In this document: one piece after another, positions 34,520 through 42,439 of the stretch
Layout of the letters: each line of letters begins with the position of its first letter
Position numbering within the stretch: position 1 is the first letter of the stretch
Assembly (NCBI RefSeq): GCF_900608595.1
Contig: NZ_UWYY01000019.1
Coordinates: 91,927-155,926 of the forward strand
Direction: 5' to 3'
Length of the DNA stretch: 64,000 nt
From: Promicromonospora panici
GTDB taxonomy: Bacteria > Actinomycetota > Actinomycetes > Actinomycetales > Cellulomonadaceae
Translations under genes and position numbers: made by a program
Notes under the pieces: model-generated
The model's input: the letters and a program-made list of their open reading frames with translations, nothing else
Told to the model about the DNA's origin: nothing
Database searches by the model: none

Positions 34520-34765
34520 CTAGTCGGCCTGGTCCTCTCGTTCGGCCCGGACATACAGCTCGCGGCCGGCGCCCGACGGCGTGAGCCCGCGCTCCGTCGC
34601 CTCGGTCATCAGGGCCATCCAGCTCCGTGAGATGCCCTCCATGGGTCCCAGGTGGACGGCGCATGCGGCGAGCGGCTCGGCGGGCAGCCCGACGATCTCG
34701 ATACCAGGCAGCGGCTCGCCGTCGTACGCGAATCCGTAGGTGACGGTGACGCCGTCCTCGCCCAT
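34520..34765 (-). pseudogene. GyrI-like effector-binding domain remnant (truncated MerR-type regulator)
   Basis: 81 residues match only the C-terminal half of a GyrI-like sensor: VTVTYGFAYDGEPLPGIEIV, LAACAVHLGPMEGISRSWMAL and a terminal GRELYVRAE. No DNA-binding MerR domain or N-terminal half of the sensor can be found upstream; instead the chitinase promoter lies there. The likely ancestor is a BltR/TipA-like MerR regulator or a stand-alone GyrI protein of about 150 residues or more. ATG 34765 is the only in-frame start next to the domain. Expression is doubtful. Confidence 0.6.
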
Positions 34766-34955
34766 GTCGTCTGGGCGATCGGGACCTCCAGCATCCCCCG
34801 AAGGCGGCGGGGATCTTCTCCGTGGCGCGACAGGTGACCTGTACGGGTTGTTCGTGTGGGAATCCCTCACTCCCGCTCGGCGACCGCTTGCTAGGTTCCT
34901 GAACAAATCGGCCGTCGACCGCGACGGCCAAGGACCCGAAGCGAGGTGGTTCCCC

Positions 34956-35870
34956 GTGAGATCTCGTCGCGCACCGCTACTGATCGCGGCTCTCGTGGCC
35001 GCGCTCCTGACCACAGGCGCCGCCGTCGTCGTGCCCGCGGCCCAGGCCGCGGTGGCCAGCTGCAGCGCGCCCGCCTGGAGCAGCAGCGCCGTCTACGTCG
35101 GCGGCAACCAGGTCACCCATGCCGGCGCCGCCTGGCGCGCCAAGTGGTGGACCCAGGGTGAGACGCCCGGCACCACCGGCGAGTGGGGCGTGTGGGAGCG
35201 CACCGGCACCTGCGACGGCGGCGATCCGCCGACCGATCCGCCCGGCACCGACGACTTCCCGGTCAGCCAGGCGCAGTTCAACCAGTTCTTCCCGAACCGG
35301 AACTCGTTCTACACCTACTCCGGGCTCGTCGCCGCGCTCAGCGCGTACCCCGGCTTCGCCAACAGCGGCAGCGAGACCGTCCAGAAGCGCGAGGCCGCGG
35401 CGTTCCTCGCCAACGTCTCGCACGAGACCGGCGGTCTGGTCCACATCGTCGAGCAGAACACCGCGAACTACCCGCACTACTGCGACACGTCCCAGCCCTA
35501 CGGCTGCCCGGCGGGCAACGACCAGTACTACGGCCGCGGCCCCATCCAGCTCAGCTGGAACTTCAACTACAAGGCCGCGGGGGACGCCCTCGGCATCGAC
35601 CTGCTGCGCAACCCGCGCCTCGTGCAGACCGACTCGGCGATCGCCTGGAAGACCGGGCTCTGGTACTGGAACACCCAGAACGGGCCGGGCACCATGACGC
35701 CGCACGCGGCGATCGTGAACGGCCGCGGCTTCGGCGAGACGATCCGCTCCATCAACGGCAGCATCGAGTGCAACGGCGGCAACCCCGCCCAGGTACAGAG
35801 CCGCATCGACACCTACCTCCGCTTCACCAGCGCGCTGAGCGTAGACCCGGGCGGCAACCTCAGCTGCTGA
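34956..35870 (+). CDS. Secreted GH19 chitinase with chitin-binding module
   Basis: 304-residue secreted enzyme. The signal peptide (residues ~5-30, APLLIAALVAALLTTG) is followed by a CBM5/12 chitin-binding module (~33-78, AWSSSAVYVGGNQVTHAGAA...WWTQGETPG) and a Pro/Asp linker. The GH19 catalytic domain spans ~95-300. The catalytic motif SHETGG, the substrate segment YYGRGPIQLSWNFNY and NGRGFGETIRSINGSIEC are diagnostic. GTG 34956 has GAGGTGG upstream. Architecture resembles Streptomyces family-19 chitinases such as ChiC. Cleaves chitin by inversion outside the cell. Confidence 0.93.
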   Translation: MRSRRAPLLIAALVAALLTTGAAVVVPAAQAAVASCSAPAWSSSAVYVGGNQVTHAGAAWRAKWWTQGETPGTTGEWGVWERTGTCDGGDPPTDPPGTDDFPVSQAQFNQFFPNRNSFYTYSGLVAALSAYPGFANSGSETVQKREAAAFLANVSHETGGLVHIVEQNTANYPHYCDTSQPYGCPAGNDQYYGRGPIQLSWNFNYKAAGDALGIDLLRNPRLVQTDSAIAWKTGLWYWNTQNGPGTMTPHAAIVNGRGFGETIRSINGSIECNGGNPAQVQSRIDTYLRFTSALSVDPGGNLSC

Positions 35871-35899
35871 CCCACCCCACCGACGTGGGCTGACGTCAT

Positions 35900-35955
35900 C
35901 GAGCACAGCACTTGCTGCCAGAGGGCGGCCGATCTGGCAGCAAGTGCTGCGCTCG
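35900..35955. terminator. 22-bp stem hairpin after chitinase
   Basis: Arms 35900-35921 and 35934-35955 (CAGCACTTGCTGCCAG type) pair with a single wobble around a 12-nt loop. It lies 29 bp past the chitinase stop and before the aldo/keto reductase gene. No T-run follows. Confidence 0.75.
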
Positions 35956-36004
35956 AATATGGGCTCGGGCGAGGTGAGGGCCGGCGCCGTGCCACCATGG
36001 CCGC

Positions 36005-37060
36005 ATGCCTCTCGCACCCCGGTATCTCGCAGCTGAGGACCGCTACGACACCATGACCTACCGCCGCACCGGCCGTTCCGGCCTGGACCTCCCCGCGCTG
36101 TCGCTGGGGCTCTGGCACAACTTCGGCGACACCAGCCCGTTCGAGACGCAGCGCGCCATCTTGCGCCGGGCGCTCGACCTGGGTGTGACGCACTTCGACC
36201 TGGCGAACAACTACGGCCCGCCGTACGGCTCCGCGGAGGAGAACTTCGGCCGGCACCTCGCGGCCGACCTGAAGCCGTACCGCGACGAGCTGATCCTCTC
36301 GACCAAGGCCGGCTACGACATGTGGCCCGGCCCGTACGGCGACCACGGTTCGCGCAAGTACCTCATGGCGTCCCTGAACCAGTCGCTCACCCGGATGGGG
36401 GTCGACTACGTCGACGTCTTCTACCACCACCGGCCGGACCCCTCGACGCCGCTCGAGGAGACCATGGGCGCACTCGCGTCGGCGGTCCAGCAGGGCAAGG
36501 CCCTGTACGTCGGCGTCTCCAACTACTCGCCCGTGCGCACGCGCCAGGCCGCCATGATTCTCGCCGACCTGGGCGTCCCGCTGCTCATCCACCAGCCGTC
36601 CTACTCCATGCTCAACCGGCACATCGAGAACCCGGCTCACGAGGACGCGTACGACGGCGCGCAGACCGAGTCGCTGCTCGACGTCGTCGGTGAGCTCGGT
36701 GTGGGGACCATCGTGTTCTCCCCGCTGCAGCAGGGCCTGCTGACCAGCAAGTACCTCACGGGCGCTGCGCCCGAGGGCTCCCGGGCCGCGCGCCCCGACT
36801 CGCCGTTCCTCTCGTCCGGCGCGCTCACCGAGGACTACCTCGGCCGCGCCAAGGCGCTGAACGAGATCGCCGTCGGCCGCGGCCAGACGCTCGCGCAGCT
36901 CGCGCTCGCCTGGGTGCTGCGGGACGAGCGGGTGACGTCGGCCCTGATCGGTGCGTCGTCGGTGGCGCAGCTCGAGGACAACGTCGCGGCGCTCGCGGCG
37001 GGTCCGCTGAGCGACGACGAGGTCGCCGCGATCGAGCCGTTCGCGCAGCCGCTCGGCTGA
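36005..37060 (+). CDS. gpr: Aldo/keto reductase, L-glyceraldehyde 3-phosphate reductase type
   Basis: 351-residue AKR14-like enzyme closely resembling E. coli YghZ/Gpr. Shared blocks include LSLGLWHNFGD, THFDLANNYGPPYGSAEENFGR, STKAGYDMWPGPYGDHGSRKYL and PLLIHQPSYSMLNR. The catalytic Asp-Tyr-Lys-His set is present (FDLANNYG, STKAG, FYHHR). It reduces toxic aldehydes such as L-glyceraldehyde 3-phosphate or methylglyoxal with NADPH. Monocistronic. The natural substrate here is inferred from the family. Confidence 0.9.
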   Translation: MPLAPRYLAAEDRYDTMTYRRTGRSGLDLPALSLGLWHNFGDTSPFETQRAILRRALDLGVTHFDLANNYGPPYGSAEENFGRHLAADLKPYRDELILSTKAGYDMWPGPYGDHGSRKYLMASLNQSLTRMGVDYVDVFYHHRPDPSTPLEETMGALASAVQQGKALYVGVSNYSPVRTRQAAMILADLGVPLLIHQPSYSMLNRHIENPAHEDAYDGAQTESLLDVVGELGVGTIVFSPLQQGLLTSKYLTGAAPEGSRAARPDSPFLSSGALTEDYLGRAKALNEIAVGRGQTLAQLALAWVLRDERVTSALIGASSVAQLEDNVAALAAGPLSDDEVAAIEPFAQPLG

Positions 37061-37211
37061 GCCGGACAACCAGGAAATCCACACCACACGTTCCACCGCA
37101 CTTCACGGAGCCGTTGCGCCGAATCGACCCGGCGGGCGGACGATAGGAGCATCCACCGCTCGACGGGGAGGGGTACTGGGAGGTACAGCCCTGACGAGAA
37201 GGAGCACGAGC

Positions 37212-38447
37212 GTGCGCGAGACGAAGACCACGATCGTCGTGGGGGCCGGCATGGTCGGCCTCGCGACCGCCTGGCACCTGCAAGAACGTGGCGTGGAAGT
37301 GACGGTCCTCGACCGGGACGGCGTCGCGGCCGGCGCGTCCTGGGGCAACGCCGGCTGGCTCACCCCGGGCATGGCGATGCCGCTGGCCGATCCGTCGCTC
37401 TGGACCTATGGCCCGAAGGCGATGCTCGATCCCGACGCCACCCTCAGCGTCCCGTTCCGGTTCGACCGGGCGCTCTGGGGCTTCGTCGCCCGGTTCATGA
37501 CGCACGCGACTCCGGGCGCGTGGCGGCGCGCGATGGCCGACCTCACGCCGATCGACCGGATGGCGCTCGAGGCGTACGACGAGCTCGAGGCCGGCGGCGT
37601 GCACGCGACGTCGCACCCCAGCCGTTGGGTGATCGGGTTCGAGCGGGAGCGCGAGTCGGTCCCGTTCGTGCACGAGCTGCGCGGTGTGGCCAAGGCGGGC
37701 CAGGAGGTCCGCCTCTCACGGGTGCCCGACGGCGTCCGCGTGCCGCACCTCTCCCACGCCGTCCGGTCGACCTGGACGCTGGAGGGGCAGCGGTACATCG
37801 AGCCGGGCCCGTACGTGCAGGCGCTCGCGACGTCGGTCAGCGCGCGCGGTGCGAAGCTGCTGACGGACGCCCGGGTCACGGAGATCCGGCCTGTGCCGGC
37901 CGGCGTCGAGGTCACCGTCCATGGCCACGACACGATGACCGCCGACGCCGTGGTGATCGCCACCGGCGCGTGGCTCCCGGGCCTGGCGCGTCAGTTCGGT
38001 GTGCGGACCCGGGTGCAGGCGGGGCGGGGCTACTCGTTCAGCGTGCCCGTCCAGGGTCCGCCGATCGACCACCCCGTCTACTTCCCGGCCCGCCGCGTGG
38101 CCTGCACGCCCTACCAGGGTCGGCTGCGCGTCGCCGGGACCATGGAGTTCCGCGGGCCGGACGAGCCGTTCCAGCCCGGCCGCATCCGGGCGATCGTGAA
38201 CTCCGTCCGGGACCTCTTCGAGGACGTTGACCTGGATTCCCGGGAGGACGAGTGGGTAGGCTCCCGGCCGGTGACGCCGGACGGGCTGCCGCTCGTGGGC
38301 CGGACCACCGCCCCCGGCGTCTACGTGGCCGGTGGCCACGGCATGTGGGGCATGGTGCTCGGCCCGGCGACCGGCCGCGCGCTGGCGGGCCTGGTCACGA
38401 CGGGGCTGACGCCGTCGGAGATCCGGCCCTTCGACCCGTTGCGCTGA
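37212..38447 (+). CDS. FAD-dependent amino-acid dehydrogenase/oxidase (DadA-like)
   Basis: 411-residue DAO-superfamily flavoprotein. The FAD-binding motif TTIVVGAGMVGLATAWHLQERG starts at residue 6, followed by GASWGNAGWLTPGMAMPLAD, which is typical of DadA. The C-terminal GSRPVTPDGLPLVGRTTAPGVYVAGGHGMWGMVLGPATG closes the FAD site. It probably oxidises a D-amino acid or N-methylated amine to the keto acid. GTG 37212 has GAGAAGGAGCACGAGC upstream. No partner racemase gene is nearby. A TetR gene converges from downstream. Confidence 0.88.
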   Translation: MRETKTTIVVGAGMVGLATAWHLQERGVEVTVLDRDGVAAGASWGNAGWLTPGMAMPLADPSLWTYGPKAMLDPDATLSVPFRFDRALWGFVARFMTHATPGAWRRAMADLTPIDRMALEAYDELEAGGVHATSHPSRWVIGFERERESVPFVHELRGVAKAGQEVRLSRVPDGVRVPHLSHAVRSTWTLEGQRYIEPGPYVQALATSVSARGAKLLTDARVTEIRPVPAGVEVTVHGHDTMTADAVVIATGAWLPGLARQFGVRTRVQAGRGYSFSVPVQGPPIDHPVYFPARRVACTPYQGRLRVAGTMEFRGPDEPFQPGRIRAIVNSVRDLFEDVDLDSREDEWVGSRPVTPDGLPLVGRTTAPGVYVAGGHGMWGMVLGPATGRALAGLVTTGLTPSEIRPFDPLR

Positions 38448-38456
38448 TCCGGGCGA

Positions 38457-39209
38457 TCAGCGCTTCTCTCGCTCGGCCAACCGGTCGAGCCCGTCGAGGA
38501 GGATGTCGAGGCCGAACTCGAACTCGGTCTGGTCGTCGCACCAGCCGAGGGTTGATCCCGGTTCCTCGTGGCTGATCTCGGCCAGCATCTCGACCATGTG
38601 GGGTACCTCGTCGGCCATCTGCGTGAGCATCGCGGTGGCGGCGTCGTCGGCGCCCTCCTGGGCGGCGCCGCCGGCCGCCGAGCCTGCCGCCGCGCCGTCG
38701 GGCTCGAAGAGCTCCTGCGAGAAGCCGAGCGCACGGCTGCCCAGGGCGTGCATGGCGTGGTGGACCAGGTCGTACGAGAGGCCGCCGTGCCGCATCAGCC
38801 CGAGGAGCGAGTCGTAGTACCGAACGATGTGCAGGCTGAACGAGGTGCGGGACTCCAGGACGGTCGTCGCCCAGGGATGGCGGAGCAGCACGGAGCGGGC
38901 CGTGAGGATCTGCCGGCGCATGGCGGGCTTCCAGGCGGACGGGGGCGCGTCGTCGGCCAGGGGCTCCAGCTCGCCGACGGCCTCCTGGATCTCTGCCGCG
39001 ACCACGTCGACCACGCCGTCCAGCAGGTCTTCCTTGTTGGCGACGTGGTGGTAGAGCGACATCGCCTCGATTCCGAGCTCGCGGGCCAGGCTGCGCATCG
39101 TGAGTGCGCCGAGGCCGTCTCGGTCGGCCAGTGCGACCGCCGATTCGAGCACCCGGGCGCGCGTCAGGGCTGTTCGTGGCGCCGTGCCTGCCGTCCGGGG
39201 TGAAGTCAT
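38457..39209 (-). CDS. TetR family regulator with TetR_C sensor
   Basis: 250-residue regulator. The helix-turn-helix is at residues ~14-60 (RVLESAVALADRDGLGALTMRSLARELGIEAMSLYHHVANKEDLLDG). The C-terminal domain resembles the tetracycline-repressor type, with an Ala-rich insert (~residues 180-200). It is divergent from a deazaflavin reductase/MDR gene pair. The 105-bp gap carries two tandem CTTACGTCGTAAG palindromes plus a half-site near its own start, so it probably represses both directions. Confidence 0.9.
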   Translation of the reverse strand: MTSPRTAGTAPRTALTRARVLESAVALADRDGLGALTMRSLARELGIEAMSLYHHVANKEDLLDGVVDVVAAEIQEAVGELEPLADDAPPSAWKPAMRRQILTARSVLLRHPWATTVLESRTSFSLHIVRYYDSLLGLMRHGGLSYDLVHHAMHALGSRALGFSQELFEPDGAAAGSAAGGAAQEGADDAATAMLTQMADEVPHMVEMLAEISHEEPGSTLGWCDDQTEFEFGLDILLDGLDRLAEREKR

Positions 39210-39264
39210 GATGTCGCGATCTTACGTCGGCCAATCGCTTGACGGGTCGAAGCCTCGGCCCTAC

Positions 39265-39291
39265 CTTACGTCGTAAGACTTACGTCGTAAG
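39265..39291. promoter_or_regulatory. Tandem TetR operators
   Basis: Two perfect 13-bp palindromes CTTACGTCGTAAG (39265-39277 and 39279-39291) are separated by one base, giving a 14-bp repeat. A half-site CTTACGTCGG lies at 39221 near the TetR start. The ATG of the controlled reductase is 24 bp downstream. Confidence 0.8.
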
Positions 39292-39314
39292 TCTCCATCG
39301 GAAGGCAGGACGTC

Positions 39315-39809
39315 ATGTGGGTCTGGATTCTGTGGGTCGTCGCGGGGCTCTTGGCTCTGGGACTCGTCTGGTTCGTAGCGCTCGTGGTGACCATGCGCAC
39401 CAAGAACCAGCGCGGGCTTGCCATCATCCGTCGCCTCAACCGGGTCACCAATCGCGCGGCGATGCGTGACGCCGGAGAATCCGGCTCGTCCACTGCGGTG
39501 ATCAGGCACGTCGGGCGCAGGTCGGGGACGCCGTACGCGACCCCGGTCGGGGTCTATCCGAAGGGCGACGACTTCCTCGTCTACCTCCCGTACGGACCCG
39601 GTGTGGACTGGCTGCGGAACGTGCGTGCGGCGGGTTCAGCCGAGTTGCGGGTCGACGGGCGGACGCACCGCGTTGTCCCGCAGATCGTGGGCCCCGACGA
39701 GGCGCTGCCCGACCTTTCCGCGCGGGACCGCCTGGTAGCGCGTCTCTTCGGTGTCACCGACTTCCTCGTGCTGGAGCGTGCACCGGTCGTCTCGGGCGGC
39801 GCCTCGTGA
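39315..39809 (+). CDS. Deazaflavin-dependent nitroreductase family protein (Ddn-like)
   Basis: 164-residue split-barrel protein of the F420-dependent nitroreductase family. One N-terminal membrane helix (residues ~2-25, WVWILWVVAGLLALGLVWF) anchors it. Conserved Ddn motifs follow: RHVGRRSGTPYATPVGVYPKGDDFLVYLPYGPGVDWLRNVRAAG. It likely uses F420H2 or FMNH2 to reduce a quinone or enone. It is first in a pair with an MDR oxidoreductase under the TetR operators. The stop overlaps the next GTG start. Confidence 0.88.
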   Translation: MWVWILWVVAGLLALGLVWFVALVVTMRTKNQRGLAIIRRLNRVTNRAAMRDAGESGSSTAVIRHVGRRSGTPYATPVGVYPKGDDFLVYLPYGPGVDWLRNVRAAGSAELRVDGRTHRVVPQIVGPDEALPDLSARDRLVARLFGVTDFLVLERAPVVSGGAS

Positions 39810-40777
39810 GGGCTGTCGTGCGGGACGCGTACGGTCCGGTGGACATCCTGCGGGTTGCCACGGTCGAACCGCCGGTTCCTGGTCCGGGCGAGGTGATCGT
39901 CCGGGTCAGAGCCGCCTCGCTGAACATGGCGGACCTCGATCACCTGCTGGGCCGCCCCCGCGCCTCCCGCGTCTTTACAGGCTTGTTCCGGCCTACCAAC
40001 CGTGGGGTCGGGGTCGACGTCGCCGGGACTGTCGAGGCGCTCGGCCCGGACGCGACCGGGTTCCAGCCGGGCGACCGGGTGTGGGCCGACCTGTTCGACT
40101 CCGGGCACGGTGCGCTCGCGGACCAGGTGCGCGTCGCGGCGTCGGCCCTGACGCCGCTCCCCGACCGCGTCTCGTTCGACGACGCCGCTACCGCACCGCA
40201 CTCCGGGACGCTCGCCCTGCAGGGCCTGGGCGCCGTCGGGCCGATCCGGCCGGGCGAGCGCGTACTGATCAACGGGGCGGGCGGCTGCGTGGGGCCGTTC
40301 GCGGTGCAGATCGCGAAGGCCCGAGGCGCTGAGGTCACGGCCGTCGACCACGGCGACAAGCTCGACTTCCTCCGGGAGCTGGGCGCGGACCACGTCATCG
40401 ACTACACCCGCGAGGACGTCACACGACGTGACCGCAGGTTCGACGCCGTCGTCGACATCGCCGACACCCGGTCCGTGCTGGCGTTCCGCCGCTGCCTGGC
40501 TCCGGGCGGCCGGTACGTGCCGATCGTGCGGGGGATCGGCTCCCTGGCGGAAAAGGCGCTGCTCGGCCCGCTGATCGGCGGGCTGACCGGGACGAGGATG
40601 CGCGCCTTCTTATGGACCCCGAACCAGCGGCGCGACCTGGACGAGCTGGGCGGGTTGATCGTCTCCGGCGCGGTCCGTCCGCGGATCGACCGGCGTTACG
40701 GGCTCGGCGACGCGGTAGAGGCGTTCCGCCGGTTGGAGTCCGGTGCGGCCCGCGGAAAGGTGCTGGTGATTCCGTAG
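39806..40777 (+). CDS. NAD(P)-dependent MDR oxidoreductase
   Basis: 323-residue medium-chain dehydrogenase/reductase. The N-terminal GroES-like domain has VPGPGEVIVRVRAASLNMADLDHLLG. The Rossmann domain has the nucleotide motif INGAGGCVGPFAVQIAKARG (~residues 152-171). It lacks the structural and catalytic zinc ligands, as in quinone or enone reductases. GTG 39806 overlaps the upstream stop, so it is co-translated with the Ddn-like protein and probably shares the TetR-controlled detoxification role. Confidence 0.88.
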   Translation: MRAVVRDAYGPVDILRVATVEPPVPGPGEVIVRVRAASLNMADLDHLLGRPRASRVFTGLFRPTNRGVGVDVAGTVEALGPDATGFQPGDRVWADLFDSGHGALADQVRVAASALTPLPDRVSFDDAATAPHSGTLALQGLGAVGPIRPGERVLINGAGGCVGPFAVQIAKARGAEVTAVDHGDKLDFLRELGADHVIDYTREDVTRRDRRFDAVVDIADTRSVLAFRRCLAPGGRYVPIVRGIGSLAEKALLGPLIGGLTGTRMRAFLWTPNQRRDLDELGGLIVSGAVRPRIDRRYGLGDAVEAFRRLESGAARGKVLVIP

Positions 40778-40803
40778 CGCGACCGCCGTGGCAGGATCGC
40801 ACC

Positions 40804-41472
40804 GTGACGACGACGCGCATCCTCATCCTTGCCGGCCGCGGGCGTTACGAGGACCCCTGGCACGACCACGCGGCGACGTCGCATGTGGTCGCAGGCATCC
40901 TTGGTGACCTGGGCGAAGTCGAAGTGCGCGGGCTCTTCCGTGACGCGCTCGACGACCTCGACTCGGTCGGCCTCCTGGTGGTCAACGGCGGCTCGGGCCG
41001 CCGCGACCCTGACTTCGATGGTTCCGACGACGACTGGCTCGGCTTCCACGCCCGGCTGGCGGACTGGGCGCGGGCCGGGGGCGCGGTGCTCGGCCTGCAC
41101 CAGGCCGCGAACACGTTCTACGACGCACCTGACTGGTCCGAGGTGCTCGGCGGCCGCTGGGTGCCGGGCGAGTCCATGCACCCACCGATCGGCCCGGCGC
41201 GGTTCGAGCTGGCGCAGAGCCACCCGGTCACGGAGGGCCTCGACGCGGTCGACACCTTCGACGAGAGGTACTGCCGACTGCGGGTGGCGCCCGGCGCGCG
41301 GGTCCTCGGCACCACCCTGGACGACGACGGCGCCGCGCAGCCTGTCCTGTGGGTCAACGACGCCCACGGTGGCCGCAGCGTGTACTCGGCGCTGGGCCAC
41401 GACGTCCGCTCGTTCGCCTCGGAGGGGCACCAGGAGCTGCTGCGTCGATCGGCGTCCTGGCTGCTGTCGTAA
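40804..41472 (+). CDS. ThuA domain-containing protein
   Basis: 222-residue ThuA-like protein with a class I glutamine amidotransferase-like fold. Seen are ILILAGRGRYEDPWHDH at the start, WARAGGAVLGLHQAANTFYD, and ALGHDVRSFASEGHQELLRRSASWLL at the end. ThuA proteins are associated with disaccharide (trehalose, sucrose) catabolism and 3-keto-sugar metabolism, but the reaction is not settled. GTG 40804 begins directly at the conserved strand; a longer frame runs into the MDR gene. It lies 26 bp after that gene on the same strand. Confidence 0.82.
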   Translation: MTTTRILILAGRGRYEDPWHDHAATSHVVAGILGDLGEVEVRGLFRDALDDLDSVGLLVVNGGSGRRDPDFDGSDDDWLGFHARLADWARAGGAVLGLHQAANTFYDAPDWSEVLGGRWVPGESMHPPIGPARFELAQSHPVTEGLDAVDTFDERYCRLRVAPGARVLGTTLDDDGAAQPVLWVNDAHGGRSVYSALGHDVRSFASEGHQELLRRSASWLLS

Positions 41473-41495
41473 CGCGTCGTCAACGCCGGTCTTGA

Positions 41496-41513
41496 CCTCA
41501 ACTGTCGTTGAGG
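41496..41513. promoter_or_regulatory. MerR-type operator (box 1)
   Basis: CCTCAACTGTCGTTGAGG is a perfect 7-bp inverted repeat with a 4-bp spacer, overlapping a TTGACC -35 (41492) with a 19-bp spacing to a weak TTGGCT. This is the stretched-spacer layout of MerR/SoxR-activated promoters. It lies 17 bp upstream of the VOC gene. The same box recurs at 45150. Confidence 0.7.
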
Positions 41514-41529
41514 TTGTTGGCTGGGCCGC

Positions 41530-42273
41530 ATGGAGATCATGAGCGTCGACACCGTGACCCGCTCGACGGCGGAGACCGCCGCGTACTACGAGACCGTCCT
41601 CGGGCTCTCGGTGCGCAAGGAGATCGGGGCCGTCGAGGTCACGGTCGGCCGGTCGGTCATCCGATTCCGGGAGGACCCGGACACGACGGGCGACCAGCAC
41701 TGCGCCTTCCTCATCGACGACGACCGGTTCGACGCCGCTCGCGCCTTTCTCGAGGCGGGCCCCGGACTGCTGGGCGACGGCGACCGCACCGAGTTCGAGG
41801 CGCAGGCCGCCTGGAACGCCCGGTCGCTGTACTTCCCGGGGCCGGACCGATCGGTCCTGGAAGTGATCGCGCGCCGTGATCTCCCCCGAAACCTGGGTGC
41901 CGGGCACGTGACGGGGGCGAAGGCCTCAAGCCCGCACGTGCCCGGCACCCAGCTCGTCCCGTTCGGTCCTGGCGACCTGCTCTCCGTGAGCGAGGTCGGC
42001 ATCGCGGTGCCCGACGTCGTCGCCACCGCCGACCGCCTCACCGAAGCCGGCATCGGCCGCTATCCGGCCGGGTCCGCGACGTTCAGCCCGACCGGGCACA
42101 TCGACGGCATGCTCATCCTGGTCAGCCCGGGCCGCACGTGGTTCCCGACGTCGGACCGTGTGGTGGGCGAGCCGCCCGTCACGGTGATCGCGCAGGCTGG
42201 CGCGGCGAGCCGCGGCGTCGTGCCCGGGCAATACGAGCTCGCGCCGGGCCGCATAATCGTCGTCCGGCCGTAG
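41530..42273 (+). CDS. VOC family protein (glyoxalase/dioxygenase fold)
   Basis: 247-residue protein with two VOC-type halves. The N-terminal one is STAETAAYYETVLGLSVRKEIG...DQHCAFLID, and the second begins LLSVSEVGIAVPDVVATADRLTEAGIG. Metal ligands are not all obvious, so it may bind rather than transform its ligand; relatives include bleomycin-resistance-like and glyoxalase proteins. ATG 41530 is used. It lies directly under a MerR-type promoter, suggesting induction by a small-molecule or redox signal. Confidence 0.8.
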   Translation: MEIMSVDTVTRSTAETAAYYETVLGLSVRKEIGAVEVTVGRSVIRFREDPDTTGDQHCAFLIDDDRFDAARAFLEAGPGLLGDGDRTEFEAQAAWNARSLYFPGPDRSVLEVIARRDLPRNLGAGHVTGAKASSPHVPGTQLVPFGPGDLLSVSEVGIAVPDVVATADRLTEAGIGRYPAGSATFSPTGHIDGMLILVSPGRTWFPTSDRVVGEPPVTVIAQAGAASRGVVPGQYELAPGRIIVVRP

Positions 42274-42290
42274 TTCACACCGGTAGGAAT

Positions 42291-42422
42291 ATGGTTGTGA
42301 CCATGTCGGTGACACAAGAGGCGGAACAGGCGATCGCTGAGTGGTGCGACTCAGGAGACGCCGAAGTCTGGGACCTCGCCGAGGCTGTTGGGCTTGAGGC
42401 TGACGAGGCTCTGTCGACGTAA
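42291..42422 (+). CDS. Hypothetical small protein (43 aa)
   Basis: Short frame MVVTMSVTQEAEQAIAEWCD and 23 more residues, acidic and Ala-rich, predicted helical. ATG 42291 has GGTAGGAA just upstream; ATG 42303 is an alternative. It fills the gap between the VOC gene and the convergent ATPase gene. No family recognised. The composition is protein-like rather than random for this GC level, but coding is uncertain. Confidence 0.35.
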   Translation: MVVTMSVTQEAEQAIAEWCDSGDAEVWDLAEAVGLEADEALST

Positions 42423-42439
42423 CTCGGGGCGGACTCCTG

